This document shows, piece by piece, positions 1 to 8,411 of a DNA stretch of 64,000 nucleotides (the first letter of the stretch is position 1; the number at the start of each line of letters is the position of its first letter). The translations under genes and the position numbers were made by a program. The notes under the pieces were generated by a model that saw only the letters and a program-made list of their open reading frames with translations, was not told the origin of the DNA and made no database searches. This DNA is from a candidate division WOR-3 bacterium. Lineage in GTDB: Bacteria; Hydrothermota; Tepidihabitantia; Tepidihabitantales; Tepidihabitantaceae. Location of the stretch: contig JABLXZ010000001.1 in the NCBI GenBank assembly GCA_013177935.1, positions 512,191 through 576,190 of the forward strand. The letters are read 5' to 3'.

Positions 1-26
1 CGATTTAGCATCTCATCTTTTAAAAC

Positions 27-1208
27 CTACCGGACAAACAACTCTTTGTCAATAGAATTGATACTCTTGTCGATATAGTCAATCTGCGCCCGGGCGTAAC
101 TGGCTAAAGTTGAGTCGTTAAGTGCCTTCTGGTAATAGCCCCGTGCTTCTTCGTATAACGCTTTAGCCGCACGCAGATTGGCGGTTGATGTCTGAGCAAG
201 ATTGGTGCCTCGCTTCACATCCGCCTGTTTGCGACGATTGTCTCCCAGGTCAACATATGCCTGCAATAAATTCGGGTCCAGTGCCAGCGCCCGTCGCAGA
301 TTAGCATCGGAAGCCCCATAATTACCCTGCTCACTCAACGCCTCTCCCTTGTAGAGATAGGCAACCGCAAGCGTCGAATCACTGGCAATCACCTCATCAA
401 ACTTCTTTATCGCCTCCTTCATCTTGCCCTGACGCGCAAGAATTACCCCCTGCCGCAACTTCGCCTGATAATTCGTGGGTTCAATTGTCAAAATCGTGTC
501 AATCTGTGCCAGCGCCCCTTTATAATCCTTCAACTCAACCATCGCATCAACCAGTTTCGCGCGCAAACTTGTTACCTGAGGAAACCGCGCTGCCAGCGGT
601 TTCAAAGCCTCCACCGCCTCGCGATACCGTCCAACTTTATAGAGAAACTCGCCCCAGAGCCGTTGCACCGCCAGATCATCAGGAAAACGCTTCAATGCGA
701 TTCGATAAACTGAATCGGCTTGGGACATCATCCCTTTACGCACATAAATATCGGCAACACCATTGTACAAATCGGCAAGACTTGAATCCTGTGCCAGCCC
801 TTCTTGATAAACCCCCAGCGCATCATCGACCCTGCCCATTTCCAGATACATATCACCCAGCGCCTCATAAGCCTTTGCCTTCTTAGGGTCAATTTTCATC
901 GCCTTGCGATAGTACTCCTCTGCCTGACCCGCATCCCGTTTTTTACGCCAGATATTACCAATCGCAATGTACGGGTCGTAATAAAGCGAATCGTACGCCA
1001 GTGCCTGCTCAAAATTCTTGAGCGCCGATTCAAAATCACCCTGTTGATAATAACCAGCGCCGATACTGTAACTTTGTTGTGCCGAATCGCGCCGCGCCTG
1101 CAACTGCTCCCCGGAAAATTTTGTAACTGTCTGCGTTGGGGTACATCCAGTGCTAAATACACCGCCGATAAAAATCGCCACAATTACAAAAAACAAGACC
1201 CTTTTCAT
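27..1208 (-). CDS. TPR-repeat lipoprotein
   Basis: The 393-residue product begins with a hydrophobic signal peptide ending in a lipobox-like FSTGC at about residues 18-22, so it is probably a lipoprotein of the envelope. The rest is almost entirely tetratricopeptide repeats: recurring 34-residue units with the pattern A..ALG..Y...G....A...Y..AL..DP run from about residue 45 to 340. TPR solenoids are protein-docking scaffolds, and no catalytic motif is visible. The start is supported by an AAGGAG about 8 nt upstream. The gene lies 49 nt downstream of tRNA-Ala on the same strand and may be read from the tRNA promoter. The partner protein cannot be told from the sequence. Confidence 0.85.
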   Translation of the reverse strand: MKRVLFFVIVAIFIGGVFSTGCTPTQTVTKFSGEQLQARRDSAQQSYSIGAGYYQQGDFESALKNFEQALAYDSLYYDPYIAIGNIWRKKRDAGQAEEYYRKAMKIDPKKAKAYEALGDMYLEMGRVDDALGVYQEGLAQDSSLADLYNGVADIYVRKGMMSQADSVYRIALKRFPDDLAVQRLWGEFLYKVGRYREAVEALKPLAARFPQVTSLRAKLVDAMVELKDYKGALAQIDTILTIEPTNYQAKLRQGVILARQGKMKEAIKKFDEVIASDSTLAVAYLYKGEALSEQGNYGASDANLRRALALDPNLLQAYVDLGDNRRKQADVKRGTNLAQTSTANLRAAKALYEEARGYYQKALNDSTLASYARAQIDYIDKSINSIDKELFVR

Positions 1209-1257
1209 CTACTGCTCCTTTTCTTAAATACAGACAAAAACTTTCTCCTTCAACCTA

Positions 1258-1330
1258 TGGAGCCGACGGGATTCGAACCCGTGACCTTTTGACTGCCAGT
1301 CAAACGCGCTCCCAACTGCGCCACGGCCCC
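1258..1330 (-). tRNA. tRNA-Ala (anticodon GGC)
   Basis: Read on the minus strand this is a 73-nt cloverleaf. The acceptor stem GGGGCCG pairs with CGGCTCC and contains the G3-U70 wobble that is the alanine identity element. The anticodon arm is TTTGA-CTGGCAG-TCAAA, giving anticodon GGC. The T arm holds GGTTCGAATCC. The discriminator base is A, and CCA is not encoded. It decodes GCC/GCU. Confidence 0.96.
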
Positions 1331-1346
1331 AGAATTAAAACCGCTA

Positions 1347-1373
1347 TGTATAGACTCCAAACCGTTCAATCAA
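1347..1373 (-). promoter_or_regulatory. putative promoter of tRNA-Ala
   Basis: On the minus strand TTGATT (1373-1368) is followed after 15 nt by TATACA (1352-1347), 16 nt before the mature tRNA 5' end. The spacer is short, but similar spacers recur elsewhere in this window. Confidence 0.45.
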
Positions 1374-1500
1374 ACTTTATTAAGTTTTACTCAATTTCCA
1401 TCAAAAGTCAAGGTAATTATCAGGTGTATCCAAATCTATTAGTATACGGAGAAGTAATTAGAACCGATCAGGTAAAAAGTTCTTTGCCTAATCAGCCGAT

Positions 1501-4152
1501 TTAACGCACAATCACTACTCTGGAAGCAACCCCCTTATCAGTCCGCACAAAATAAACTCCAGGAGTCAATCCCCGTACATCATTTTCCCCGGGTACCAGT
1601 ACCATAATCTCTCTGCCCATCGCATCTATCAGCACGCTTTTGCTTTGACATCCACTCTGGAATTGTGAAAGACGCAGCACATTCTTGATTATAGTAGCAT
1701 CAAGCATTGAAGATAGATTCTCATGGGCAGCGTATTCTTCTACTCCAGGAATTGGATTCATCTTTCCCCAGATACGGTAGGTGTTGTACACCTTGCCTGC
1801 CACCGTTCCTGTCCAGCTGATATATACAAGAAAAAGCTGGCTTCCGTGTCCGTGTGCCAGCACCGGGGACAGTTGATACCCTTCCTGAATAACAACCGGC
1901 ACCGATGGAAAAACCATTCCATTAGGCGTCACCCGCGCACCGTGCAACTCTTGGAGGGTACCGGGACCCTGCCACACCACAAGGTAATTTGTACCGTCAA
2001 ATGAAACATCAGGAAACCCTTCATCAACGGTATCGGTCGAAATGGCAATACCACCGGGGTCAAGTACAACCCCTGCCGGCGTCACCCGCGCACCAAAGAT
2101 ATCATCACTTCTGGCACGGTGGCTACACCACACCACAAGATAGTTTGTGCCGTCAAACGCTACCGCAGGGGACTCTTCCTCAACCAAGGGGGCACCAATT
2201 GCGATACCTTGCGGGTCAAGCACAACCCCTTCTGGCGTCACCCGCGCACCATAAATGTCGTTACTGTAAGGGCCATTCTCAGTCCAGACCACAAGATAGT
2301 TGGTGCCGTCAAACGCTACTGCTGTTCCACCACAATAGTAGTCAGCGGTCGTTGCGATGGTGATACCATTTGGGTCAAGCACAACCCCTTCCGGCGTCAC
2401 CCGCGCACCGTAAATGTAAGAAACGCCGCTGCTACAATAAACCTGCCATACCACAAGATAGTTTGTGCCGTCAAAGGCAACTGCCGGAGTACCCACAGAA
2501 TCCGGTGAGGTTGAAATTTGGATACCATTAGGGTCCAGCACAACCCCTTCCGGCGTAACCCGCGCACCGTAGATGTCCGCCTCACCGCTACGACAATCCG
2601 TCCATACCACAAGATAGTTTTTACCGTCATAACCAGACGCCGGACTACCCTGCCAATAGGGTGCTGTGGTAATGGGCAAACCATCAGGGTCAAGTACAAC
2701 ACCATCCTCGGTCACCAGCGTACCGTAAATGTCGCCACCGCTGCTGCGGTCATCCTGCCACGCCACAAGAAAGTTTGTACCTCCGAATGAGACCGTCGGT
2801 GCCCACTGAGGATGAGCAGCGCCTGACACAACGACACCCCAGGGGTCAAGGACAACCCCTTCCGGCGTCACCCGAGCGCTATAGATGTGTGAGCGATTGT
2901 AGATGTGTGAGCCATTGCGCTCGTCCTGCCACACCACAACCCAGTTTGTGCCATCAAAGGCAACTGCCGGACTCTTCTGATTATCTGCCGCAGACGAAAT
3001 GGCAATGCCCTGCGGGTCAAGGACAAGGCCATCACGCGTTACCCGCGTACCGTAAATGTCATAGTAATAGTAGATGGGACTGAGCTGGTCTGCCCATACC
3101 ACAAGATAGTTTGTGCCGTCAAACGCTACCGCAGGATTGATTTGATGTCCTCCCCGCGTTGTGATTGGAATACTATTAGTATCAAGCACGGCGCCTTCGG
3201 GTGTCACCCGCGCGCCATAAATGTCTGCGTTAACCGAGCTCCTGCGATATTCCTGCCATACCACTAAAAAGTTTTTGCCGTCAAAGGCACAGGCAGGTTC
3301 CAGTTGGGCGTAGGGAACGGTCGAAATGGGAATACCGCTGGTATCAAGCACCGCACCTTCCGGTGTCACCCGCGTGCCGTAGATTTGAGGGAGACCGTTG
3401 CGAAAATCCGCCCACACAACAAAGTAATTCCTTCCGTCAAAGGCAATTGAAGGGGTCCCCTGCCAATTCGGTGCGGTTGAGATTGGGATACCAGCAGGGT
3501 CAAGTACAACCCCTTCTGGCGTCACCCGCGCACCATAGATATCAGATATACCGAAACGCGGGTCTGCCCACACCACAAGATAGTTTGTGCCATCAAACGC
3601 AACCGCTGGAGCCTTCTGCGAATCCGGTGCTGTACATATTGGGAAACCTGCAGAATCAAGCACAACACCATCACACGTCACCCGTGCCCCATAAATGTCA
3701 GCCCAGCCTGCATGCCGACCATCCTCCCACACCACAAGATAGTTTGTGCCATCAAACGCAACCGCAGGATAATACAACCAGTGTCTTGCAATCGACAATA
3801 TCTCAAAACTCTGCGGGTCAAGTAATGTGCCCGATGGTGATAGCCGAGCACCAAAAATGTCAGGCCAGTAAGAGTAAAACGATTTGCGCGAGTCCATCCA
3901 TACCACAAGAGAGTTTGTACCATCCGATGCAATGGCTGGGGCCAATTCATAAAACGGTAGGAGTGCACGGGTAATGCTGGTATCAAGAAGGAACTCAGGC
4001 TCATCAAATGGCGGACAATGTTTATTCGCCAATCGCTGAAGGTTATGGCAACCCCCTGGCACAACAGGACCGGGTTCAAAACAATGGCCTGTCTGGCAAA
4101 CTGCGGTACTGACAAAAATTACCGCAATAAGGACTACCTTTATCCACATCAC
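1501..4152 (-). CDS. secreted repeat protein, 13-14 copies of a ~50-residue FDGTNYLVVW unit, with C-terminal sorting domain
   Basis: The 883-residue protein has an N-terminal signal peptide (hydrophobic to about residue 19). It is followed by 13 clear copies, and a fourteenth degenerate one, of a unit of about 50 residues. Each unit reads AFDGTNYLVVW.D.R...DIYGARVTPEGVVLDP.GI.IST, which is the pattern of beta-propeller blades. The last ~70 residues match a T9SS type-A-like sorting domain: LTPGVYFVR, then a strand ending VVIVR. The repeats are very similar at DNA level too, suggesting recent duplication or gene conversion. It is probably exported to the cell surface. GAGGGGAGGAG upstream supports the start. 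No enzymatic motif is visible and the ligand is unknown. Two more surface-protein genes lie upstream on the same strand. Confidence 0.82.
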   Translation of the reverse strand: MMWIKVVLIAVIFVSTAVCQTGHCFEPGPVVPGGCHNLQRLANKHCPPFDEPEFLLDTSITRALLPFYELAPAIASDGTNSLVVWMDSRKSFYSYWPDIFGARLSPSGTLLDPQSFEILSIARHWLYYPAVAFDGTNYLVVWEDGRHAGWADIYGARVTCDGVVLDSAGFPICTAPDSQKAPAVAFDGTNYLVVWADPRFGISDIYGARVTPEGVVLDPAGIPISTAPNWQGTPSIAFDGRNYFVVWADFRNGLPQIYGTRVTPEGAVLDTSGIPISTVPYAQLEPACAFDGKNFLVVWQEYRRSSVNADIYGARVTPEGAVLDTNSIPITTRGGHQINPAVAFDGTNYLVVWADQLSPIYYYYDIYGTRVTRDGLVLDPQGIAISSAADNQKSPAVAFDGTNWVVVWQDERNGSHIYNRSHIYSARVTPEGVVLDPWGVVVSGAAHPQWAPTVSFGGTNFLVAWQDDRSSGGDIYGTLVTEDGVVLDPDGLPITTAPYWQGSPASGYDGKNYLVVWTDCRSGEADIYGARVTPEGVVLDPNGIQISTSPDSVGTPAVAFDGTNYLVVWQVYCSSGVSYIYGARVTPEGVVLDPNGITIATTADYYCGGTAVAFDGTNYLVVWTENGPYSNDIYGARVTPEGVVLDPQGIAIGAPLVEEESPAVAFDGTNYLVVWCSHRARSDDIFGARVTPAGVVLDPGGIAISTDTVDEGFPDVSFDGTNYLVVWQGPGTLQELHGARVTPNGMVFPSVPVVIQEGYQLSPVLAHGHGSQLFLVYISWTGTVAGKVYNTYRIWGKMNPIPGVEEYAAHENLSSMLDATIIKNVLRLSQFQSGCQSKSVLIDAMGREIMVLVPGENDVRGLTPGVYFVRTDKGVASRVVIVR

Positions 4153-4180
4153 TCCTCCCCTCTAATTTTCATAATCGCAT

Positions 4181-5668
4181 TCACCGAATAACCACCACCC
4201 TCTTAACGCACCTTTGCCCGATTCGCACAAAATATACCCCGGGGCTCAGACCGTGTACTTCATTCATACCTGGTTTCAAATTAAGAACCTTCCTGCCGGC
4301 AATATCAAGCAGGGAAACAGGGTCATTTTTATCAGCTATTGACAGATATAATACATTATGCACCATTGTCGGTAAAATGTCGGTTTTTTGCCAAGCGTAA
4401 TTGTCATCAACCACGCCCGGAACCCCTTCTACGAAACCGAGCGAGTCGGTTTTTATCAATAGATTGCCACAATTTTCTTCATTGCCGAATACCAAAAATC
4501 CGCCATCTCTCGTAGTTATTACCCGATGTCCAGCACCGCTCAATTCGGGCAACCCTGAATAGGAGTATCGCCGACACCAAACCGAGTCACCATTGGCATT
4601 CAATTTCAGAAGTGTAATTTTATATCTCGATATGCGTCCTGCTTCACCAACTAGTACAAAACCACCGTCAGGGGCTGCGGTTCCACTCCGAAAGTACACA
4701 AAATCGGTGGTATCAAGACCGTTCCGACGCATGGCAATTATAGTCCTCATTTTTTCTCCTGATGGGCTGAACACCTTAACATAGCCACACGAGGTGTCAA
4801 CCCAAATCCTCTCCCTACCGGCTATTGCAATATTGCCGTCCGGAGTAAGCGAAACAGCCGGAGGGCATTCAAGTTCACCAAACTCGGTATCTATCACCGC
4901 CCAGCGCAAATTACCAATTGAGTCAATCCTCATTACAAGTAAAAAGACAGAGTCGACTACGACATTTTTGATGCTTCCGGCAACAACGCAACCATTATCG
5001 GGCATTAACACCATTGTGCTGGCTTCGGTCACTAACTCCGGGTCTGGTTTCGGGTTGTAGACGCGAAGCCATTTCACATTCCCATTCCGGTCAAGTCTGA
5101 CAACACCGATATTCCGCCCGGGTAAGGTGTCCGTGGTAAAGGTGCCGACTGCCAAACATCCGCTGTCCATAGTTGGCTTGATATCAGCAAAATAGTCTAT
5201 TCCTGGACCAGCATATTGATAACTCCAGAGGGCGGCGCGGCCATTTGACTTTACCTTCATTAAAAAGGCATCAACTATTGCATTTGTATCGCACGTCCGC
5301 CCGCCAACATAAAAGTGCCCATCATACCCCTCAGCCGGAGCTGTGATAGGCTCTATATAAGGCACCGGATACACATATCGCCACTCCTCAAACCCTAAGG
5401 AGTCAACTTTTAATAAACCAATATAAGAACGATAGCCGAGACCATCCCAAATGCGCCTCCAATGATTTAACGCATAACCACCATCTTGCGTCTGGACAAC
5501 GTTATTATGCCCATCTGTCCTACGCATAAAGGTAATGACACCAAATGCAGTTCCGTTAATTAAGGACAAAATGAAAGCAATAATAATTAGCACCACCCAC
5601 TTGGGGCGGGGGATTCCCCGTCCCAATTTCACTCCCACAAGGCTACCTCGCGATGAGTAATTTACCAT
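4181..5668 (-). CDS. secreted beta-propeller-like protein with C-terminal sorting domain
   Basis: The 495-residue product has a positively charged N-terminus, a hydrophobic export segment at about residues 24-43, and then repeated units of the form TQDGGYAL....RI..D..G...W...Y, resembling delta-60/SBBP-type propeller repeats in which each blade reports a value over time. The C-terminal 60 residues (LLDIAGRKVLNLKPG...LSPGVYFVR...VVVIR) are a T9SS-like sorting domain. The start overlaps the end of the upstream gene by 26 nt, but a perfect GGAGGT sits about 7 nt before this ATG inside the upstream coding sequence. This start is therefore preferred, and translation is probably coupled to that gene. 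The ligand or role is not recognisable. Confidence 0.8.
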   Translation of the reverse strand: MVNYSSRGSLVGVKLGRGIPRPKWVVLIIIAFILSLINGTAFGVITFMRRTDGHNNVVQTQDGGYALNHWRRIWDGLGYRSYIGLLKVDSLGFEEWRYVYPVPYIEPITAPAEGYDGHFYVGGRTCDTNAIVDAFLMKVKSNGRAALWSYQYAGPGIDYFADIKPTMDSGCLAVGTFTTDTLPGRNIGVVRLDRNGNVKWLRVYNPKPDPELVTEASTMVLMPDNGCVVAGSIKNVVVDSVFLLVMRIDSIGNLRWAVIDTEFGELECPPAVSLTPDGNIAIAGRERIWVDTSCGYVKVFSPSGEKMRTIIAMRRNGLDTTDFVYFRSGTAAPDGGFVLVGEAGRISRYKITLLKLNANGDSVWCRRYSYSGLPELSGAGHRVITTRDGGFLVFGNEENCGNLLIKTDSLGFVEGVPGVVDDNYAWQKTDILPTMVHNVLYLSIADKNDPVSLLDIAGRKVLNLKPGMNEVHGLSPGVYFVRIGQRCVKRVVVIR

Positions 5669-7019
5669 CGGCTACCTCCGTTCCGGTTGATACCTGATAA
5701 AAATACAAACCGGTTCGCACCTGAGGATGGTGCCATACAAGTTCAGTTTCGCCGTTCTCGCCCATACCGGAAATTAAGGCTTGCCTTCTGCCGGTCACAT
5801 CAATAACTGAAAGTGTTACCATTTTAGACGGTGATTTTACAAAAAACCGGTGGTAGTTTCTACCCGGCTGGACTGTGACTGACAGGGATGAACTCAGGGG
5901 TGCTTTAACCCCTTGCCCGCCTTCTGAATAAGGTGGTGGCAGCCATCGGTAAAAGGCGCCGAATGCTTGTGCGGGGAAAAGGGCATAAGCAACCCCATCG
6001 CTATTGGGGATAAATGCTGATATACCACTCCCCTTGGTTATTTCATAAGGAGTTGATGTTAGTCTTCTTATGGAGGAGGGATTAAGGACTTCGTAGAAGC
6101 CATAACCGTAGTCGGTTGCCCGGCTTTTTTCAAGGAACATTACCGAGTCTTTATAATGTGAAGTTACCCTGGTGCCACATTTTAATTTAGGAAGTTCGGG
6201 GCTTCCTACATACAGCCATCTATCTGTTGCAGGGTCATAATGCCAGAAATAACCCACTGCACCTGAACCCATGGTGTTCTTCAGGACAACAACCAAACCC
6301 ATTGGATAGGGAGAAGTGGGCGCACTCATCGGCACCCAGGTAATGGACGCCTCATCCCCTACCGTACCTGGAACGTTACTAAGAGGCTCCCAGTGACCTC
6401 CTAACGAAGCATCGTCACTACCATTACCTTTATAGGGCACGACATCGAAAATGTATCTGTAGAAATGCCCCTCCGACCCGGTCTCCTGACCGGTGAGCGC
6501 ATACAGTATAGCTTTTTTTAGCCCGCCTATAGTATGTATACCACCATAACACAACGCGCCGCCATCAACTACCGCTTCGGGCACATCAGGGCCTCTTAAC
6601 CAGGTACCTTTTGACGGTAAAAAAACCCAGAACTCGTTTGTCTCATCGCCATGTAAAGCAAACACCCATCCATTTGGTGGACAGGCAAATGGGTCCGGTA
6701 CATAAGCGAGTGCGCCGCCTCCTTTATCAGGGTCGTCTTTAAGGTAAAATGGCAAAGTTCCAATGCGACGCCAGGTGTTCTCTTCAACATCGTATCTCCA
6801 AAGATTGTCATTTAGGTAATTTCCGTCTATCATCACCCAGACCGATTGCCGTGTTATTCCATCCTCTTCAGTTCCGACACCAGCACAAAGCGACGTACCA
6901 TAATAAAAATTGTACTGATTGCGTAGCGAGTCACGTTCCTGCCATACTGCTTCAACATTTGTTACAATGATGCAGAGTGTAACTACTGCTAATGCGGCTT
7001 TAAAGTTTCTCATCTTCAA
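5643..7019 (-). CDS. secreted kelch-like propeller protein with C-terminal sorting domain
   Basis: The 458-residue protein has a signal peptide (residues 1 to about 24, ending in VEA). A propeller region follows with kelch-like blades such as W.......DRWLYVG, NTWRRIGTLPFYL and GGALAYVP. A C-terminal beta-sandwich (VTLSVIDVTGRRQAL...TGLYFYQVSTG...GKLLIAR) is of the sorting-domain type seen in its neighbours. An AAGGAGG before the ATG supports the start. Its last codons contain the ribosome-binding site of the next gene, so the two are probably co-expressed. The blade sequences resemble the kelch half of the protein at 8412-11537. The function is probably at the cell surface but otherwise unknown. 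Confidence 0.82.
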   Translation of the reverse strand: MKMRNFKAALAVVTLCIIVTNVEAVWQERDSLRNQYNFYYGTSLCAGVGTEEDGITRQSVWVMIDGNYLNDNLWRYDVEENTWRRIGTLPFYLKDDPDKGGGALAYVPDPFACPPNGWVFALHGDETNEFWVFLPSKGTWLRGPDVPEAVVDGGALCYGGIHTIGGLKKAILYALTGQETGSEGHFYRYIFDVVPYKGNGSDDASLGGHWEPLSNVPGTVGDEASITWVPMSAPTSPYPMGLVVVLKNTMGSGAVGYFWHYDPATDRWLYVGSPELPKLKCGTRVTSHYKDSVMFLEKSRATDYGYGFYEVLNPSSIRRLTSTPYEITKGSGISAFIPNSDGVAYALFPAQAFGAFYRWLPPPYSEGGQGVKAPLSSSLSVTVQPGRNYHRFFVKSPSKMVTLSVIDVTGRRQALISGMGENGETELVWHHPQVRTGLYFYQVSTGTEVADGKLLIAR

Positions 7020-7281
7020 CCTCCTTTCTTTTTATTGTTCCCGAATTGCCGCATTTTTTAGTTACAGGACTCCAGCCCGTTTCTGGACTGGAGTCGCACC
7101 CTGCCACCAATCACCTCACCGGATTTGTTGTAAAACTGGAAATCACAAGATGGGACGAGTAGAGTAGAGTAGAGTAGAGTAGGTCGGTCATCATAATTCT
7201 ACGCCGGAATATTATACAACAAAAACCTGTCCTGTCAAGGTGCAGGAATTTGCTGGTGCAAGCAAAGTAGAACAATCGGAC
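7020..7281. other. intergenic gap with a pentanucleotide tandem repeat
   Basis: This is the divergent region between the minus-strand kelch gene and the plus-strand PK-domain gene. It holds five perfect copies of GAGTA at 7157-7181. No convincing gene or RNA was seen. Confidence 0.5.
7157..7181. repeat. (GAGTA)5 microsatellite
   Basis: Five contiguous copies of the 5-bp unit GAGTA followed by GG. It lies in non-coding sequence about 100 bp upstream of the promoter of the 7317 gene and 138 bp upstream of the kelch gene start on the other strand. Confidence 0.9.
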
Positions 7282-7309
7282 TTGACTCGCAAACAACAAT
7301 TACTATCAT
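7282..7309 (+). promoter_or_regulatory. promoter for 7317 gene, likely leaderless
   Basis: TTGACT (7282-7287), 16-nt spacer, TATCAT (7304-7309), then 7 nt to the ATG at 7317. There is no Shine-Dalgarno between them, so transcription should begin at or next to the start codon. Confidence 0.6.
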
Positions 7310-7316
7310 TTTGCAA

Positions 7317-7895
7317 ATGAAAGAACAGATTTCCCTCCCGGTTTATTTTCCCCGTACCGGTAGCAAAAACACCACTCAAACTATCGCGCTTGCCTTAATC
7401 CGCGCCCGGGAACTCGATATCAAACACATTGTTGTCGCCTCCACCACCGGCAAGACAGCGCTTGCGCTTCTCTGCCAGACAAAAAATCGGTTCAATGTCG
7501 TCTGCGTGACCCATCATTGCGGTTTTGCCGAACCCGGCAAGTCAGAACTTTCTTCAGCAACCGAAGCCCGCCTGAAAGCATCCGGGGTATCGGTTTTACG
7601 CACCACTCATCTCTTTGCCGGAATTGACCGTGCCCTGCGCCTCAAATTCGGCGGCGCATACCCGGCAGAAATCGTCGCCAGCACATACCGCACATTGGGC
7701 GAAGGTGTTAAAGTGGCGGTGGAAATTGCGGTTATGGCGCTTGATGCTGGTCTTGTTCCCTATGGAAAAGACCTCATCAGTATTGCCGGCACCGGTTCTG
7801 GGGCTGACACCGCCATTGTTATCCAGCCGGCTCATTCCAACCGATTCTTTGAGACCAGGGTAAAAGAAATTATCTGTAAACCAAGAAATTTTTAA
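7317..7895 (+). CDS. free-standing pyruvate kinase C-terminal (alpha/beta) domain protein
   Basis: The protein of about 192 residues matches only the C-terminal alpha/beta domain of pyruvate kinase (PF02887 type). It shows the allosteric-domain features: HIVVASTTGKTALALL near residue 40, a central VVCVTHHCGF strand-turn, and a terminal GTGSGADTAIVIQP segment. The barrel catalytic domain is absent, so it cannot be a pyruvate kinase. Stand-alone copies occur in archaea and some bacteria with unknown roles. An in-frame TTG lies 6 nt upstream, but it would fall before the predicted transcription start, so the ATG at 7317 is chosen. The HIT gene follows after 12 nt, suggesting an operon. Confidence 0.8.
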   Translation: MKEQISLPVYFPRTGSKNTTQTIALALIRARELDIKHIVVASTTGKTALALLCQTKNRFNVVCVTHHCGFAEPGKSELSSATEARLKASGVSVLRTTHLFAGIDRALRLKFGGAYPAEIVASTYRTLGEGVKVAVEIAVMALDAGLVPYGKDLISIAGTGSGADTAIVIQPAHSNRFFETRVKEIICKPRNF

Positions 7896-7907
7896 TAGGA
7901 GTTCATT

Positions 7908-8345
7908 ATGAGTGAATGCCCTTTTTGCGCGATTGTTGCCGGTAAGGCACCCTGTCGTAAAGTTTACGAGGACGAGCACACCTTGGGGTTTCTTGACCTC
8001 TATCCAATTTCCCGGGGTCACTGTCTTGTTATCACCAAAAAGCATATCCGCTGGTTTACCGACATCGAACCCCAGGACAATATCGCCGGGCCCTTTCTCC
8101 GTGCCTGCTACATTGTTGCTCGAAAGGTTAAAAACGCCTTTGATTGCGAATACATCACAATGCTCATTCGGGGTACGAGGGTACCTCATCTCCATATGTT
8201 AATTGTCCCAACTATCAAAAATGAAGAGAACATCCTTGACAAAACGCTCAACCTTCATCACTTCTGTCAGTCGCGCCTGAAACCACAGTTTTCTGAAGCC
8301 GAACTGGATGCCATCGCCGAAAAAATAAGGGTTTCCCCGATATAA
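7908..8345 (+). CDS. HIT-family (histidine triad) protein
   Basis: The 145-residue protein has the HIT fold signature. CPFC at residues 4-7 is the zinc pair common in bacterial members. There is a conserved segment around FLDLYPISRGHCLVITKKH (about 29-47) and a terminal VPHLHMLIVP at 92-101. HIT proteins hydrolyse or transfer nucleotidyl groups via the middle His of HxHxH. Here H94 and the nucleophile H96 are present, but the third triad position is Leu98 instead of His. Loss of the third His is reminiscent of the GalT branch (HPHPQ), so the exact reaction is uncertain. AGGAG upstream supports the start. It ends just before a bidirectional terminator. Confidence 0.88.
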   Translation: MSECPFCAIVAGKAPCRKVYEDEHTLGFLDLYPISRGHCLVITKKHIRWFTDIEPQDNIAGPFLRACYIVARKVKNAFDCEYITMLIRGTRVPHLHMLIVPTIKNEENILDKTLNLHHFCQSRLKPQFSEAELDAIAEKIRVSPI

Positions 8346-8358
8346 ACCTATTTAGAAA

Positions 8359-8384
8359 ATGCGGGGCGGCAATCCGCCCCGCAT
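8359..8384. terminator. bidirectional rho-independent-type terminator
   Basis: A perfect 11-bp stem, ATGCGGGGCGG / CCGCCCCGCAT, with a CAAT loop, lies between two convergent genes. T-rich sequence follows on both sides (CTTTGTT on plus, TTTTCTAAAT on minus), so it can end both the HIT operon and the 8412 gene. Confidence 0.85.
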
Positions 8385-8411
8385 CTTTGTTAGCATCAAC
8401 CGCTTTCTCTT

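Noticed and set aside
804-1292. Plus-strand open frame over the TPR lipoprotein start and into tRNA-Ala
   Set aside because: It overlaps a tRNA and a well-supported gene in antisense and has no coding signature.
1501-4152. Regular ~150-bp repeats that at first look like a CRISPR or satellite array
   Set aside because: They are in frame in one long coding sequence and encode protein propeller units; unit length and lack of distinct spacers exclude CRISPR.
7596-8195. A 199-codon open frame on the minus strand across the PK-domain and HIT genes
   Set aside because: It is antisense to two genes with clear families, has no promoter or ribosome site, and its residues show no domain.
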